Assembly: GCA_014871385.1 (NCBI GenBank)
Contig: CM026421.1
Span: 22,310,865-22,374,864, forward strand
Reading direction: 5' to 3'
DNA from: Ceratodon purpureus
Taxonomy: Eukaryota; Streptophyta; Bryopsida; Pseudoditrichales; Ditrichaceae
Length of the DNA: 64,000 nucleotides
Positions 14,131 to 25,970 of this stretch are shown here, one piece after another (positions within the stretch are counted from its first letter, which is position 1; every line of letters begins with the position of its first letter). Both the position numbers and the translations under genes were made by a program. Under the pieces are notes generated by a model that was not told the DNA's origin, made no database searches, and was given only the letters and a program-made list of their open reading frames with translations.

Positions 14131-14249
14131 GTCGCAGCGCCTGCCTGCTCGCCCGAGCTCGGTGCCCCGCTCGGGCTCGCCATCCAACCCGACTTCATCT
14201 GCTCATCCAGCCCGACCCCCCACAGCCCGGGCCCGTCATCATAATCTCC

Positions 14250-15940
14250 AAAGTGCCGTGTTATTGTTGGAAGTACGAGATGTTATATTTTACACTCATT
14301 TCCTTTCACTATGTTAGTTTTTACAACTCTGAAAAACTGTGGGGTACTGACCAAAACTGTGATGAGCTCTAGAATGAAAGTTCTGCAACTTTCATAAAGA
14401 TTTTTTCGTTAGGTTCAAATTAAAAGCATGATGTTTGGACATAATCTAAAATCTGCAAAAAAATTATGATTTTTTAAAATGAGATTAAAAGCATATAATT
14501 TCAAACAATCACAAAAAACATGATTTTTATTTTTGATGTCTTGAATTTATTAGAATCGGTATGAAATACTCCTAGTTGATACGAATAAGTATGGACAAAA
14601 ATATTTAATTTTTAAGGCAAGAACATCGTTCCCTTATCAAAATACTATTGTTTTCAACAATAAGATCATTTTGCAATGTTCTACTTTCAAAAAATTCTAA
14701 TGATAGTGTTTCTATCGATTAACAAAATTCAAGTTGGGTTGTAGATAAGACTTGATTTATTCTTACAATTATCTTTATTATCATTTAATTTTGATAAATT
14801 ATAGTTATATTTGGAAGCAAGATAAAGATTATTGATTTATATAATAAGTCTTATTATTGCGTGGATAAAAATCCATATATTTATCATGTTTAAAGCTTGA
14901 ATTGAATTATTATCTTGTCGTATCTCTAAACACGACCTTCCAACTTTAGTCTTCAATTTAATGTGGTCTAATTAGATGAAAATATAATTTATGTCAAAAG
15001 AACATAATTTTTTATTTTGAAGTCATGCATAAAAAATTGTTTAGATATTAAACAAATAAATAAAATCATATGCATTACGACCAGTTTAAAACAATAACAT
15101 AATCAAAATTCAACGATTAAGGTAAATTGTTTTTATACACATCTCTTGTTTTAAAGTCAATTAAATTATTAATAAAAAAATATTTTTAAAAAAATAACCA
15201 AGTGATAAAAAATATCTTACAACATTTTATTATATAATAGAGAGTTGAATAAAATAAAAATAAGAAAAACATGACTATTTTTAAGTATTTCAATAGTATT
15301 AGAAGATATTGTATAATTTTAATATATATAAATCACCATCTATTATCTGTAAACATGCCATATCCAAATCAGCATCTCAAGCCAAAATCTCCACTTGGTG
15401 ACCACCAACTCTTAAACACTTGTCTTTGGCTCTCATTCTTACAGCTTCCAAACAATGATTTGTTGTTAGGCACGTCCCTCTTTTACTGAAAATCACAGAT
15501 GTGCCATATGTGACCAATTATCCTTTTTTCACCATCTACAACTTCAAAACTGCTTGTAATATTTTGTTATTTAATCCCGTGATGTCAGCTCGCAACATCA
15601 TAGTGTTGTTGATAAATGTATTCAGTCTATGACGAATTCTCGTTAAAAAATCATCATTAAATTTTTTAATTTATATATATGTATATAATTATATTTATAT
15701 AAATATTATAAAATTATATAATTTCATGATGTTCTATGTGTCCAAAATAATAAATATTTTTTATTTATTTCTTAAAATATGGAATATATTCTTAGAATTT
15801 AATAGCATAATTATATTGAAGATTACATTTACTTGTAATGATGAAAATCATTAAAATTTTAATTATTAAATAAAATTTTGGTAGTTGATATAAAACATAG
15901 TCCTACTAAAACTATAGCTGCATCATTAAAAAATTTAAAT
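14250..15940. other. AT-rich desert
   Basis: Very AT-rich sequence without credible ORFs. Around 15885-15912 it carries a near-duplicate of the start of the aldolase relic (GATATAAAACATAGTCCTAC, compare 15962). Confidence 0.7.
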
Positions 15941-15944
15941 ATTA

Positions 15945-16225
15945 AACGATGTTTTGGTGGTTGACGTGAAACATAGTCCCAGTGAAACTATAGCCGAATT
16001 TCTAACTTATGAAGCACTTGCCTCCATGATCACACCAGATGTTTTACGCTTAACTATAAGTGATCCAATTTGGATAAAGAGAGCTCTAGACATTAAACCT
16101 GCTAGGATTATGTTCCCAAAAATTGATAATATTAAAGCTGCAAAAAATGCTATAGAAGCATGAAAGGGAAACATAATCCCAGAACACCCAACATCCAAAG
16201 CCTTCTTTACTCAAATTGGATCATT
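15945..16225 (+). pseudogene. HpcH/HpaI-type aldolase relic
   Basis: The frame reads VLVVDVKHSPSETI...ITPDVLRLTISDPIWIKRALDIKPARIMFPKIDNIKAAKNAI. This parallels the plant HpcH/HpaI aldolase core (VVDMEHGPGDT, PAVLRLPE-DPVW-KKALDLGPQGIMFPMID-PKAA-). The acid of the DMEHGP motif is changed to DVKHSP, the N-terminal and C-terminal parts are missing, and an in-frame TGA follows at 16161-16163. Family enzymes cleave 2-keto-3-hydroxy acids with a divalent metal. The surroundings are AT-rich and gene-free. Confidence 0.65.
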
Positions 16226-16509
16226 TACACATAAACGTAAAACAACTCGTGTGTTTGGAAAGGCAAGTGCTTAAAGGATAAGAAGTTTAATTTTTTGTTG
16301 TTTTCTAAAATTGATATGAAATTAAAAACCTTTATTTCTAATGATGAAAGTTATGAAAATTTTAGGTATAAAATATTAAATTATACTATATTTATTATAG
16401 ATTTTAAATGAAAAATTTGATTTTTTGTTTTTAGATTTTAATTGAATATTAGCTTTTATATTAATTTTTAAAAGAATCAAAACATAAATTTACTATTAAG
16501 AATACTTTA

Positions 16510-16592
16510 CATAGATAAATTTAATATTAAAATATCAAATAAGTTAGAATATATTTATATATAGCATACTATTCTAATTTATTTGATATTAA
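16510..16592. repeat. short imperfect palindrome
   Basis: AATATCAAATAAGTTAGAAT near 16528 and its near-complement ATTCTAATTTATTTGATATT near 16571 form a hairpin that abuts the left end of the element at 16593. Confidence 0.6.
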
Positions 16593-17278
16593 AGTAGATT
16601 TATCTCACTCCTTCTCTTAGATTGGATCGGGATTGTTGTCTTTGAAAAATTTGCTTTGAGAGGATGATCATGAGGGTGGAGGAGAGATGAGAGTGTCCAT
16701 CCTCTAATTAAGATCGTTATGGAGAATCAACTAGTGGAGATCTTATTCTTTGTAGTTGTGCCTCTCATGTTTTTCATTAGCTATTGGCTTTTTAAGTTTA
16801 GCTATTTTGCTTTTTAGGTTCAAAGGTGGCGACAATGAAAGAGGCTGAGATCGGTGGTCGCAAAAAATCGAGCACTCTAGTTGTCCACGGTGGTGAGGCG
16901 CTTGAACTTTTGAATCGTCATTAGTAACAAAATGGCGCTACGATTCTTTGGTTGGTTGCTGATTTTATGGCATTTTTGTGTGCGATGACTCGGAATCTCT
17001 TCCTCAAAGTGCGAAGAATATATACTTAGAAAATCTATGATGTAGTAAGTCACGTTTTTTTTGGAGTGTAAACGTAGAGATGAGCTGAATTTGAGTATTT
17101 TCAACAGCTTCACGTACATTGTATCTTAGAACAATTGCGATGATTTCGGCAGACCTATTTGTTAAAAGGTGTACTATGTTCTCAGAGGTGTCTTATGATG
17201 AGATACACTGCTTGCGTTGTGTAATTTACCGAAGAAGGATCCCGATCAATTCTAAGAGAAGGAGTGAGATAAATCTAC
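16593..17278. mobile_element. non-autonomous element with ~40-bp terminal inverted repeats
   Basis: The left end reads AGTAGATTTATCTCACTCCT... and its reverse complement ends the right side at 17278. About 38 of 40 bases pair (CACTCCTTCTCTTAGA then GATCGGGAT). The 686-bp interior has no transposase ORF. I could not find a clear target-site duplication, so the superfamily is unassigned. Confidence 0.7.
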
Positions 17279-19620
17279 TATAAATTTTGAAATATTTAAT
17301 TAATATTATTGAATCTATTTTTAAGTATACATTAAAAATTGTATTATCATTCTTTGTATTTTTTAGTTAAAAACAAAAGTTCTACAACTAATTTGAATAT
17401 AAAAGGTACTTTGAAAGATATGATATTATAACAACACGTCACTTTAATACAATATATCATTGTATATGATTTATTGACTTATGTATAGTGTAATATTTAG
17501 TATTCTTAATATATTAAGTTCAAAGTATTAGAACTTGTGCTTGATTCAATAAGATTTTAGATGAATCTTTGTACAAAAATTGTAACTTTAATGTATTTAT
17601 ATAAATATATCAATGAAAACATTTGAAAATTCATCTTCTTTGTTTTAAAAAGTGGATGGTGCTTTAAGATATAGTTTTCATTAAAAACTTTGTTTGATTA
17701 AAAGAGTAATTTTTTTTTTGCGCTTCAATTATTAAAAAAGTGAAGAAATATGAATGAGTTTTAGAATGTAAAGGGAAAGAATTTTAAACAATTAAGGTAT
17801 CTTTAAAAAAATTGAAGAATCATGTATTTATTAAACATTGACTTTATAATTCATAAATATGAAGATGTAGATATTGATGGAGAAATTACGTCTATTGAAA
17901 TATATTGACTATGTTTATTATAAATATATTAAATTTATTTGAATTGATTTAAAAAATTTACAATCTTTATTTTAAATTTATTTGTAATGTCTCTTATTAA
18001 ATTCATTAAATTTAACAATAATTATTTTTGAATACTTTAGCTTATTTATATAGTATTTATTGATACGTAAATTTCAATTGCTAAATGAGCAACATATGAA
18101 GTGACTTTAATTATCTTCTATGTATACATTAAAAAATCAACAATGCCGTTTTTAAAAGACTATTTATTTAAAGCTATAACTTTTTATGCAAGATAAACAT
18201 ATGTACAAAATATGAATAATACATTAGTACTATTAGTATATAGAATCCATAATAAAAATTTATTTGAAACATATAGAATAAATTGGTTATTTTGAAATCA
18301 ATTTATATAAAAAAACAACAACTTCTTTTTCAAATGTAGTGAAAATGGCAATGATAGAAGAATATAAACATTCTCAATTATATCATAAGGGCATGATGTT
18401 GGGATGTAAGAAATCATACATTTTATCTACGCCCATTTATTAAGTTGGGAGTTCAAATTCCATCTTTCTAAAGTATTGAATGAAAGTTTTGATGAGTAAA
18501 TTGTTTTTAAGGTTGAAATGGGATCAAAAGTGGAATAAATTCATTTCTACAATATTTCATTTGCATTTGTATGAAGGTTCAACTTTTGAAGTGATCATAA
18601 CTTAATCTATAATAGTTTAATTTGTTTATGTACATAATATGATGATATGATGAATATAAATAATGAAGAATTAACCTATGCCTTTAAATTTCCAAAGGAC
18701 GAATTGACTTTAATATTAAAAATTTAATAAATTGATGAAATTTGAAGGTTTTTATTTTCACAAATAAATTTATTCATTTCTTTATTCTTAATGCAACTCC
18801 ATGCGATTAGGGATATGAAGGCATTTAATATGAATATTTCAACGAGTAGGAGTAATTAACTTGTTATTCTTTATTCCGCTTCTTACCCCTTTGTGTAAAT
18901 GAGTTGTCACAAATAAAAACAAAATAACTTACTTATCTACAATCCATTCTCTATAAATTTTACAGCTAACTACAAATGTTAAACGTGTTAACTGTTAAGA
19001 AAATGGTACTCCATTTTTTGTAAATTTGACTCTATATATGTTAACGAATGAAATATAATCACAATATGGATAATAAAAACTATACATAAGATTGAGAAGC
19101 ATTTGCAAGCTGTGTATGCAGATGAATCTGACCAAAGAACCATTGATTCGTACTTCACTTGTGATTCGTCAACTTGATATTGCATAAAGTTTTGATTGGG
19201 TTTGCGATTTTATGAATGGTATTCTCTCATAAGGACTCTTCACAATTGCTTACATTTATAAATGTTAAGATTTGTATATTGCTCCAAAAAATAATTCCAT
19301 AACACCCATATAAATGTTAACTATAATATGGGTATAATCCACTTCATCTCCACCCCATAGTACTGGTACATATTATCAAATTTTTGACTCAGAATATACA
19401 AGAACCACTTAAAATTATCAACTGTGGTAAAAATACAAGTTGGGCAACTCGATAAACTTATTCCCCCATCCTAATGCAACTTCCACCCAATTTTCACCCA
19501 GGATATTGTCCAATACTCATACCCGTGGGTACGAGCCCTAAACCAGAGTCAGGTCAAGTTGGCATGACTCATGTTATGACTCGGTGACAGGTTGTTATTC
19601 ATTGGCACCGAAAACACACT
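17279..19620. other. AT-rich desert
   Basis: No ORF with protein-like composition and no recognised repeat. Confidence 0.7.
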
Positions 19621-19625
19621 CATCA

Positions 19626-19652
19626 ATTAGGGTTAGGGTTAGGGTTTGGCCG
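19626..19652 (+). promoter_or_regulatory. telomere-like GGTTAGG box
   Basis: Three tandem TTAGGG-like units (GGGTTAGGGTTAGGGTTTGG) precede an ATG (19656) with a short 50-codon frame, MESFCSRRCSLSS... The box resembles plant telo-box promoters, but no recognised gene follows. Confidence 0.4.
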
Positions 19653-20339
19653 CCGGATGGAGAGTTTCTGCAGCCGTCGCTGCTCCCTTTCGAGTGTATA
19701 TAGTCCTCCCTTGGTCTACCTCTTCTATGTGCTTCATTTGTTCGGCTTGGCCTGTCTGTTGACGTATTCACCAGAGGTTATGTGCTTTGAGTCGTTATAC
19801 CCTTAGCCTGAGGCTTGCGCTGTGCGGCTGTCTATGGTTGGGTTACTGGTGTTTTCTGATGCTAGGATTAGGGTTCAGGTTGTTTAGTGATGGCATGGAG
19901 GAAAGGAGGACACTTTCCCCAAATGATCGACGCTGATTCGAACCTTGCTATTTAGCCCGAAAGGGCCAAGCCAGAAAATCTGATCCTTCATGTCATGTTT
20001 TAATTTTCGTGCGGTTGTTTGAGTGGAATGCAATCCCGTGTGTACAACACTGTGGCTTGAATCTACACACAGGCAGTTGAATGGTGGATATGCTAGAGCG
20101 CATGGGAGAATGGGCAGTTAGGCAGACCTTTATGTCTGGATTAACAATCAATCATTAACCCCAAATTTCTTTTTATGACATCTTTTAGCTTTGCCCCACA
20201 AGCCCTGATGATCAAATTACCAGTCTAAGCCAGTTCTGCTACTGAAATCTGTGAATGAGAAACTGGTCACGAACTGAGCTTGTGTTTTGTTGGTTTTGGT
20301 GGTCTGGTTTGGGATGTTCGTGGTGATGACTTAATAGAT

Positions 20340-22780
20340 CAAGCTCAACAGACTTGATACGGGGACAGAAACTTAGTTTCGCATCCCATATGATAGTTAA
20401 CCCGCTGATCTGAGCGAACACTCATCTTATTTACCAAAAATACAGTCATGTTGCTGAAGTTGGTGATGATAAACTTCTAGGCTTGTTTCTCAAACATTCG
20501 CAGTGGCCGCCTAAAGCTTTCGCCCTGCCGGGCTTGAGAGTTAATGCAGCTTCCAAACCTTCCTTGGATATCTGAGACTTTGGCAACATGTTAACTCTGT
20601 CTAAATTGTTTTTTGCATCAACTGTTGTTTATACGCGCGGTTATGGAAAGCTTGAGTCCTTGATATATAATGCCTTTGATCATCACTTAAGTGCATCAAC
20701 ATACTAACTGAAACATACATTCACCATAGCCCATTGCGCGTAGCTACTAGAATAAAACTCTGCCGTATATAAATATCTATCGAGAACATGTAAATCATTC
20801 AAAACATTTCTGGTCAGATTACCTCTGAACATATATTGTAACGTTGTCGAAGGATTGTTTGATCCAGAAAGGGAAGTATCTGAAATGGTATTCGAGCAAT
20901 TCTTGCTCTTCTCACGGAAGGTATTATATATTTTGCTATCGTTGCAGAATAGCCCCAGTGAGACCTTTTTGAGCTAATATAAATTACCGAATATTTACCG
21001 GTTCAGTAACTGTAATGAGCTGTCCAATGAAGTCCAGAGTCACCGGAGGTTATCCTTCGGACACCCCTCCCCTTTTCGTCAAACAGTACTTGCGCCTTCG
21101 GCATGCTGACAGTGTTCCTGAATCGTGAACACTGCGAATATCGGTTCTCAAAGTTTGATCGTCAGACCTGTGGTCATGTAAATCTGACCTTACCCTTCGC
21201 CTGGAAATGGATAGAAGCAATCAACGAGCTGTGGTGTGTTGTGTACCTCGACACTGAGCTTGTACACCATTCAATGTACCGCTTCAGAAGACTCGTAAAT
21301 GAATACCAACTTACCTCTCCAGCTGACTGCTTTGCTCACTCTTCCTTCGACGAGCAATTGTGAGTGTGGAAGTACTTCTGCTTACACCTCCCTCGGCACT
21401 TTTTTTGAATCCCGACAAAACTCATCAAAACCACATTTATACTAAACACCCAGGAACTCGGGACCATCGTGATGGATTTGAAAAGAGGGGTCCTTGATTA
21501 AGTCTAGAAAACGCAGAATCTTTTGTTTCGGAGGATTCTACGTGCGTAGAGTAAACTCAAGAGTCAACAACATCTCGCATTTGGGATATCTGTCTGCCTG
21601 ATAGGATAAGTCCTTTCGAAAGGATACAGTTTCGTCACTGGAAAAATGGAAGCAGGTCTCTCTGTGAATCAATGTGCCAGAATGTGCCAGAGTCGGCACT
21701 CAGTCGGCATGGAGCTAGCAAGATTCTAAAATCTGGCATTTCGGCCCACCAACTCACTTCAGAGCGTATCCGGGAGCTTGACCGCCCACGATTTGGCTTG
21801 GTGTTATATTGTGTGGGCGCGCATTCTTTGCAATTTCTATGTTCTATTCTAAGAATGTCATGTCAAGGATACGGTAGACTTGTAGAACGCGCACGGATAC
21901 ATGTTTATAACATGGTACCTTGTGACCTCAAGGACACTGAACCATCCTTGAGCACCCATGCTTCTTGTGATCGCCAAGCATAAATTTGCAAGCGAAGTTC
22001 CTACAGAGCTTAGTGTCATACTGTCTATTGTTCAAGAGAACTCGAGAGTTGGGATAGTAGCGCGCTGCTTGCAATTACCTGAATTCTTCTTCGCCACAAC
22101 CGACTGCCATGTAAGTCTTGATATACATTTCTCAAACTAGAAGATGTTCTTACACAGAAGTCAATGTCCAGTGGATTGATTAGACATGCTAGTTTTTTTC
22201 CCCCAGGTTTGTTTGGGAGCTAATTACAAACATAATTTGCAAACCAGTGACGGGTGCCATGGAGTTTTTACAAACATAACATTGCAAACCAGTGACGGGT
22301 GCCATGGAGTTTTCATTGCAAGAAACTTACATGGAGTCCAGGTCTGAATTTGTCTAAGTTGTGAGATTTGGAGCTGTTGTGCAGATTGCAGGCAGAGTTG
22401 CGTCTTGCACCATGTTTCTGGTTGTCGCAGTGGTGGTGGGAATGGCACTGTTGCCGCTCATCACAGCGGTGGTGGTAGTGGTGCTAATATTCAAAGGGTT
22501 ATGCTCTGGGAAAAAGCAGGGTGCTGGTGGAGGTGATGGAGGCGGTGGAGGTGGAGGTGATGCTGGTGGTGGAGGCGATGCAGGTGGTGGAGGTGGTGGA
22601 GGATGTGGAGGATGTGGAGGAGGATGTGGTGATGGAGGCGGGTAATCCCAATCATATTTAATAGATTCTTCACATGATGGTTTGCCTTTCACACCATTGT
22701 GTACCATTAAATGCCGGGCATAAAATTGAACATCCTCCTGAAATGTCATATTATGCCTTTTGTGGCAAGTAAAATACAAT
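20340..22780 (+). repeat. dispersed repeat unit A
   Basis: It shares its start (CAGACTTGATAC...GGTGATGATAAACTTCTAGG) with 22793-23005, and its later part (21.1-22.76 kb) with unit B and, inverted, with unit C. It is tandem to unit B in the same orientation and clearly diverged (many substitutions and small indels), so the duplication is old. No intact transposase or reverse transcriptase was seen. Confidence 0.75.
22412..22645 (+). CDS. small membrane/glycine-rich protein (copy A)
   Basis: A 77-aa frame starts MFLVVAVVVGMALLPL, with a long hydrophobic segment (residues ~1-28), a basic linker (CSGKKQG), then a Gly-rich tail with a DAGGGGDAGG block and spaced Cys (CGGCGGGCGDGGG). The stop falls at the same place as in copies B and C. 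The hydrophobic segment differs in sequence from the other copies but keeps its character. An AG acceptor-like site lies shortly upstream, so this may be a terminal exon. The opposite strand is open and proline-rich. Confidence 0.45.
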   Translation: MFLVVAVVVGMALLPLITAVVVVVLIFKGLCSGKKQGAGGGDGGGGGGGDAGGGGDAGGGGGGGCGGCGGGCGDGGG

Positions 22781-22789
22781 AAATGACGT

Positions 22790-25480
22790 CAAGCTGAACA
22801 GACTTGATACATCCCATACCATAGTTAACCTGCTGATCTAAGCGAACATTCATATTTATGCTCCAGTACTCTTCCAGTGCTAAAGTCGGTGATGATAAAC
22901 TTCTAGGCTTGTTTCTCAAACATTCGCAGAGGCCGCCTAATGCTTTCGCCTTGCCGGGCTTGAGAGCCAATGCAGCTTCAAACCTTCCTTGTATATCTGA
23001 GACATTTGCATTCATTTTTCATGCAAGAAACTGTCTCTTGCTTTTCCTATTTAACCTGACGTTTCTCAAAATTGGAGTCCACAACAGATTTGCCTGTGGC
23101 CTAAATGTTCAACGTTATAGTAAGCCATAAACATTCACCATACCCCACTGTCAGAACCCCCTCCGCCTGTCGAATGATCTGCTATTATCGAAATAAACCT
23201 CCGCTTTTATCAATCTATGAATCACTCGACCTACCTCTGAATACATGTGCTCTATCTTCCGTGAAGAGGACCCCATTTAATACAATTCATGAACACAGTC
23301 CTCCAGCACGAAAACGAGGCGGACATGAGATATCACTCTTGTAGATCAACAGTCCTAACCCAACACACAAGAGAAAGTCATCTCAAGTGATCATGTTATG
23401 CCATTCGAACGGAAAAACTCCTGTAAGGGCTCAGTCATTTACTGATCAGCAGACCACCAATCCCCGAACAGATTTGAGACTGTTCTGCACCTTCCAGTGG
23501 AGCACGTTAGTCACTTCGTCGAATATCGCATGGTCTTGGACACGCCTGCTGTGATTCTGAATCGTGTGTATATACCGATTCGCAAAGTTTGACAGTCAAA
23601 CCTGTAGCCATCTGAATGTAACTTTACTCCTTGCCTGTAAATGGATTGCAGCAGTTAATGGGCTGTGGTGTATTGTGCACTTGGACACTTTGCTTGAACA
23701 CCATTCAATGTACAAGCTCGTAAAATGATGCCGATTTTTCCTCTCCAGCTGACTACTTTGCTCACTCTTCCTTCGACAAGTGATGTGAGTGTGGAAGTAC
23801 TTCTGCTTACACCTCTCTCGGCACTTTTTTAAAAATCCCGACCACACTCAACAAAACCACATTTATGCCAAACATCCAAGAACTCGGGACCGTCGTGACG
23901 CGTTTAGAAAATTGGATTCCTAATTTAGTCCAGAAAACGCAGAATCTCTTTATTACGGAGGATTCGAGGTGTCGTAGAGGAGACTCAACAACATTTCGCA
24001 TTTGGGATATCTGTCTGCCTGATGGGAGAAGTCCTTTCGAAAGGATTCAGTTCCGCCGCTGGAAAAATGGAAGCAGGTTTCTCTGCCAACGCCCAACATG
24101 CCAGCGTTGACATTCAGTCGGCATGGAGCTAGCAAGATTCTAAAATCTGGCATTTCGGTCCACTAACTCACTTCAGAGCGTATCCGGGAGCGTAGCCGCC
24201 CACGATATGGCTTGGTGAACATTGTGTAGGCGCTCATTCGTTGCAGTTGCTATGTCCATTTCGAAGAATGTCGTGTCAAGGATACGGTAGACTTGAAGAA
24301 CGCGCATGATACATGTTTATAACATGCTACCTTGTGTCCTTATGCACAAACTATCTTGCTTCTAATTGTGATCGCCAAGCATACATATTTCGCAAGAGAA
24401 GTTCCTACAGAGCTTAGTGTAATATTTTCTATTGTTCAAGAGAAGCGAGAGTTGGGATAGTGGCTGCTTCAATTCTTCTTCAACCCAACCGACTGCCATG
24501 TAAGTCTTGATATACAGTTCTCAAACAGTTGGGGGATGTTTTCACACATAAGTCAGTGCATTACGGTGTCCAGTGAATTAATTAGACATATATGCTGGTT
24601 GTTTCCCAGGTTATTTGGGAGCTACTCAGTAATATGTTGCCGACTGATGTGTGTCATGGAGTACTGATTGCAAGAAACATACATGGAGTCCAGGTCTGAA
24701 TTTGCCTAAGTTGTGAGATTTGGAGTTGTTGTGCAGATTGGAGGCAGAGTTGCGTCTTGCACCATGTTTCAGATTTTCGATGTGATTCCGGTGCTCATCG
24801 GATTGGTGTCGGTAGCGGTGGTGGTAGTGCAGGTAGTATGCGCTATTAGATTATGCACTAGGAGAAAAAAAGCCAGTGGTCCTGGAGGTGACGGTGGTGG
24901 TGGGGGTGGAGGTGATGCAGGTGGTGGAGGCGATGCAGGTGGTGCAGGATGTGGTACAGGATGTGGAGGCGGGTGATCCCAATCATATACAGTAAATTCT
25001 CCACATAATAATTCACCTTTCATACCATTGTGTAGCATTGAAATGCTGGAGTTGATGCGTATAGAATCGAATATCCTCCAAAGACTAGAGTTAATCCCGA
25101 AATATCATAATTTGCCTTTGTGGCAAGTAGGATTTAATATATTTGGGTTATAGTAATTTGAATGAATCCTCACCTTGAATGGAACCAAGGTCCAAGGTGA
25201 AGTTAGAGTTCTGATTGAAGTGGTTTAAGAGAGCTACTGGAAATTCCAATTCAGAGCGTTCATTACTTGGAACTAAATTCCATCAAACTTTGAGTCCTTC
25301 CAATTTATTAGATGGCCCCTTGTCCACAATGGCATATGCGATAGTAGATTTGATGTTTGATTTGTTGTAAATAGTCGAAGTATGAATAAACAGCTCAAAG
25401 GGAGTTGACTTTGCATTAATGAGTAATTCATCAGGTGAAACATATACCATTTCTGGTGTTTCTGTCTTCATGTTTTGATG
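22790..25480 (+). repeat. dispersed repeat unit B
   Basis: Second tandem copy of the repeat. It matches unit A from its start and matches unit C (inverted, 2470-4460) from about 23.56 kb to the DELLI segment (25.44 kb on the minus strand). Unit B is closer to unit C than unit A is. Confidence 0.78.
24764..24976 (+). CDS. small membrane/glycine-rich protein (copy B)
   Basis: A 70-aa frame starts MFQIFDVIPVLIG. It has one hydrophobic segment followed by CAIRLCTRRKK, as in copy C, then a Gly-rich tail with two DAGGGG/DAGGAG blocks and CGTGCGGG. TGA follows at the same position as in the other copies. Same unknown family, likely the terminal exon of a gene in the repeat. Confidence 0.45.
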   Translation: MFQIFDVIPVLIGLVSVAVVVVQVVCAIRLCTRRKKASGPGGDGGGGGGGDAGGGGDAGGAGCGTGCGGG

Positions 25481-25970
25481 TCTACTCGGCAAGATGCCAT
25501 GCTTGCAAGATGGAGTAGGAACTGTGAAGACGCCCAGGACGAAGTGCAGTGGAATGGGGAAACTAGAGTTTGTCCAGAGATCCCGAGCACTTGTGTGGCC
25601 TCAAATCACAGTTTCTAATGATTTTGGAGAAGCAAATCAAACACCTAAATCTTTAATTTTCTCTGTACATGAAAGGATTGGAATCCAAGAATTCATGCAG
25701 AATTTCAGCTTACAGCAGAATTTCATGCAAGAAATCACCTCTAAAGGTGACCGGAGACTTTATGTATAATCACAAAGTAAAAATGTCTCTGGTCCTGCTC
25801 GTTGAACTAAAATGCTCTTATGATAGATGAAGGTGTCTGATAACGCTAGCTTCTATTTCACTTCTGACAATTTTAATTGAGAGGTGACGGATATTTACAT
25901 ATGCTCAGCGACGACTGCCCATTGCCTCCTTCACAGCAATCTATGACTTAGAACCTCAATTGAAACTCTG
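25481..25970. other. intergenic, no gene recognised
   Basis: This spans the 3' flank of the MTP gene and the end of unit B. A 91-codon frame at 25494 has no recognised features. Confidence 0.5.

Noticed and set aside
19626-19652. Interstitial telomere
   Set aside because: Only three units; better explained as a telo-box-like promoter motif.
22746-23015. Minus-strand ORF with a TPR-like stretch (GRFEAALALKPGKAKALGGL)
   Set aside because: Only one repeat-like stretch, within a degenerate dispersed repeat; the resemblance is too short to support.
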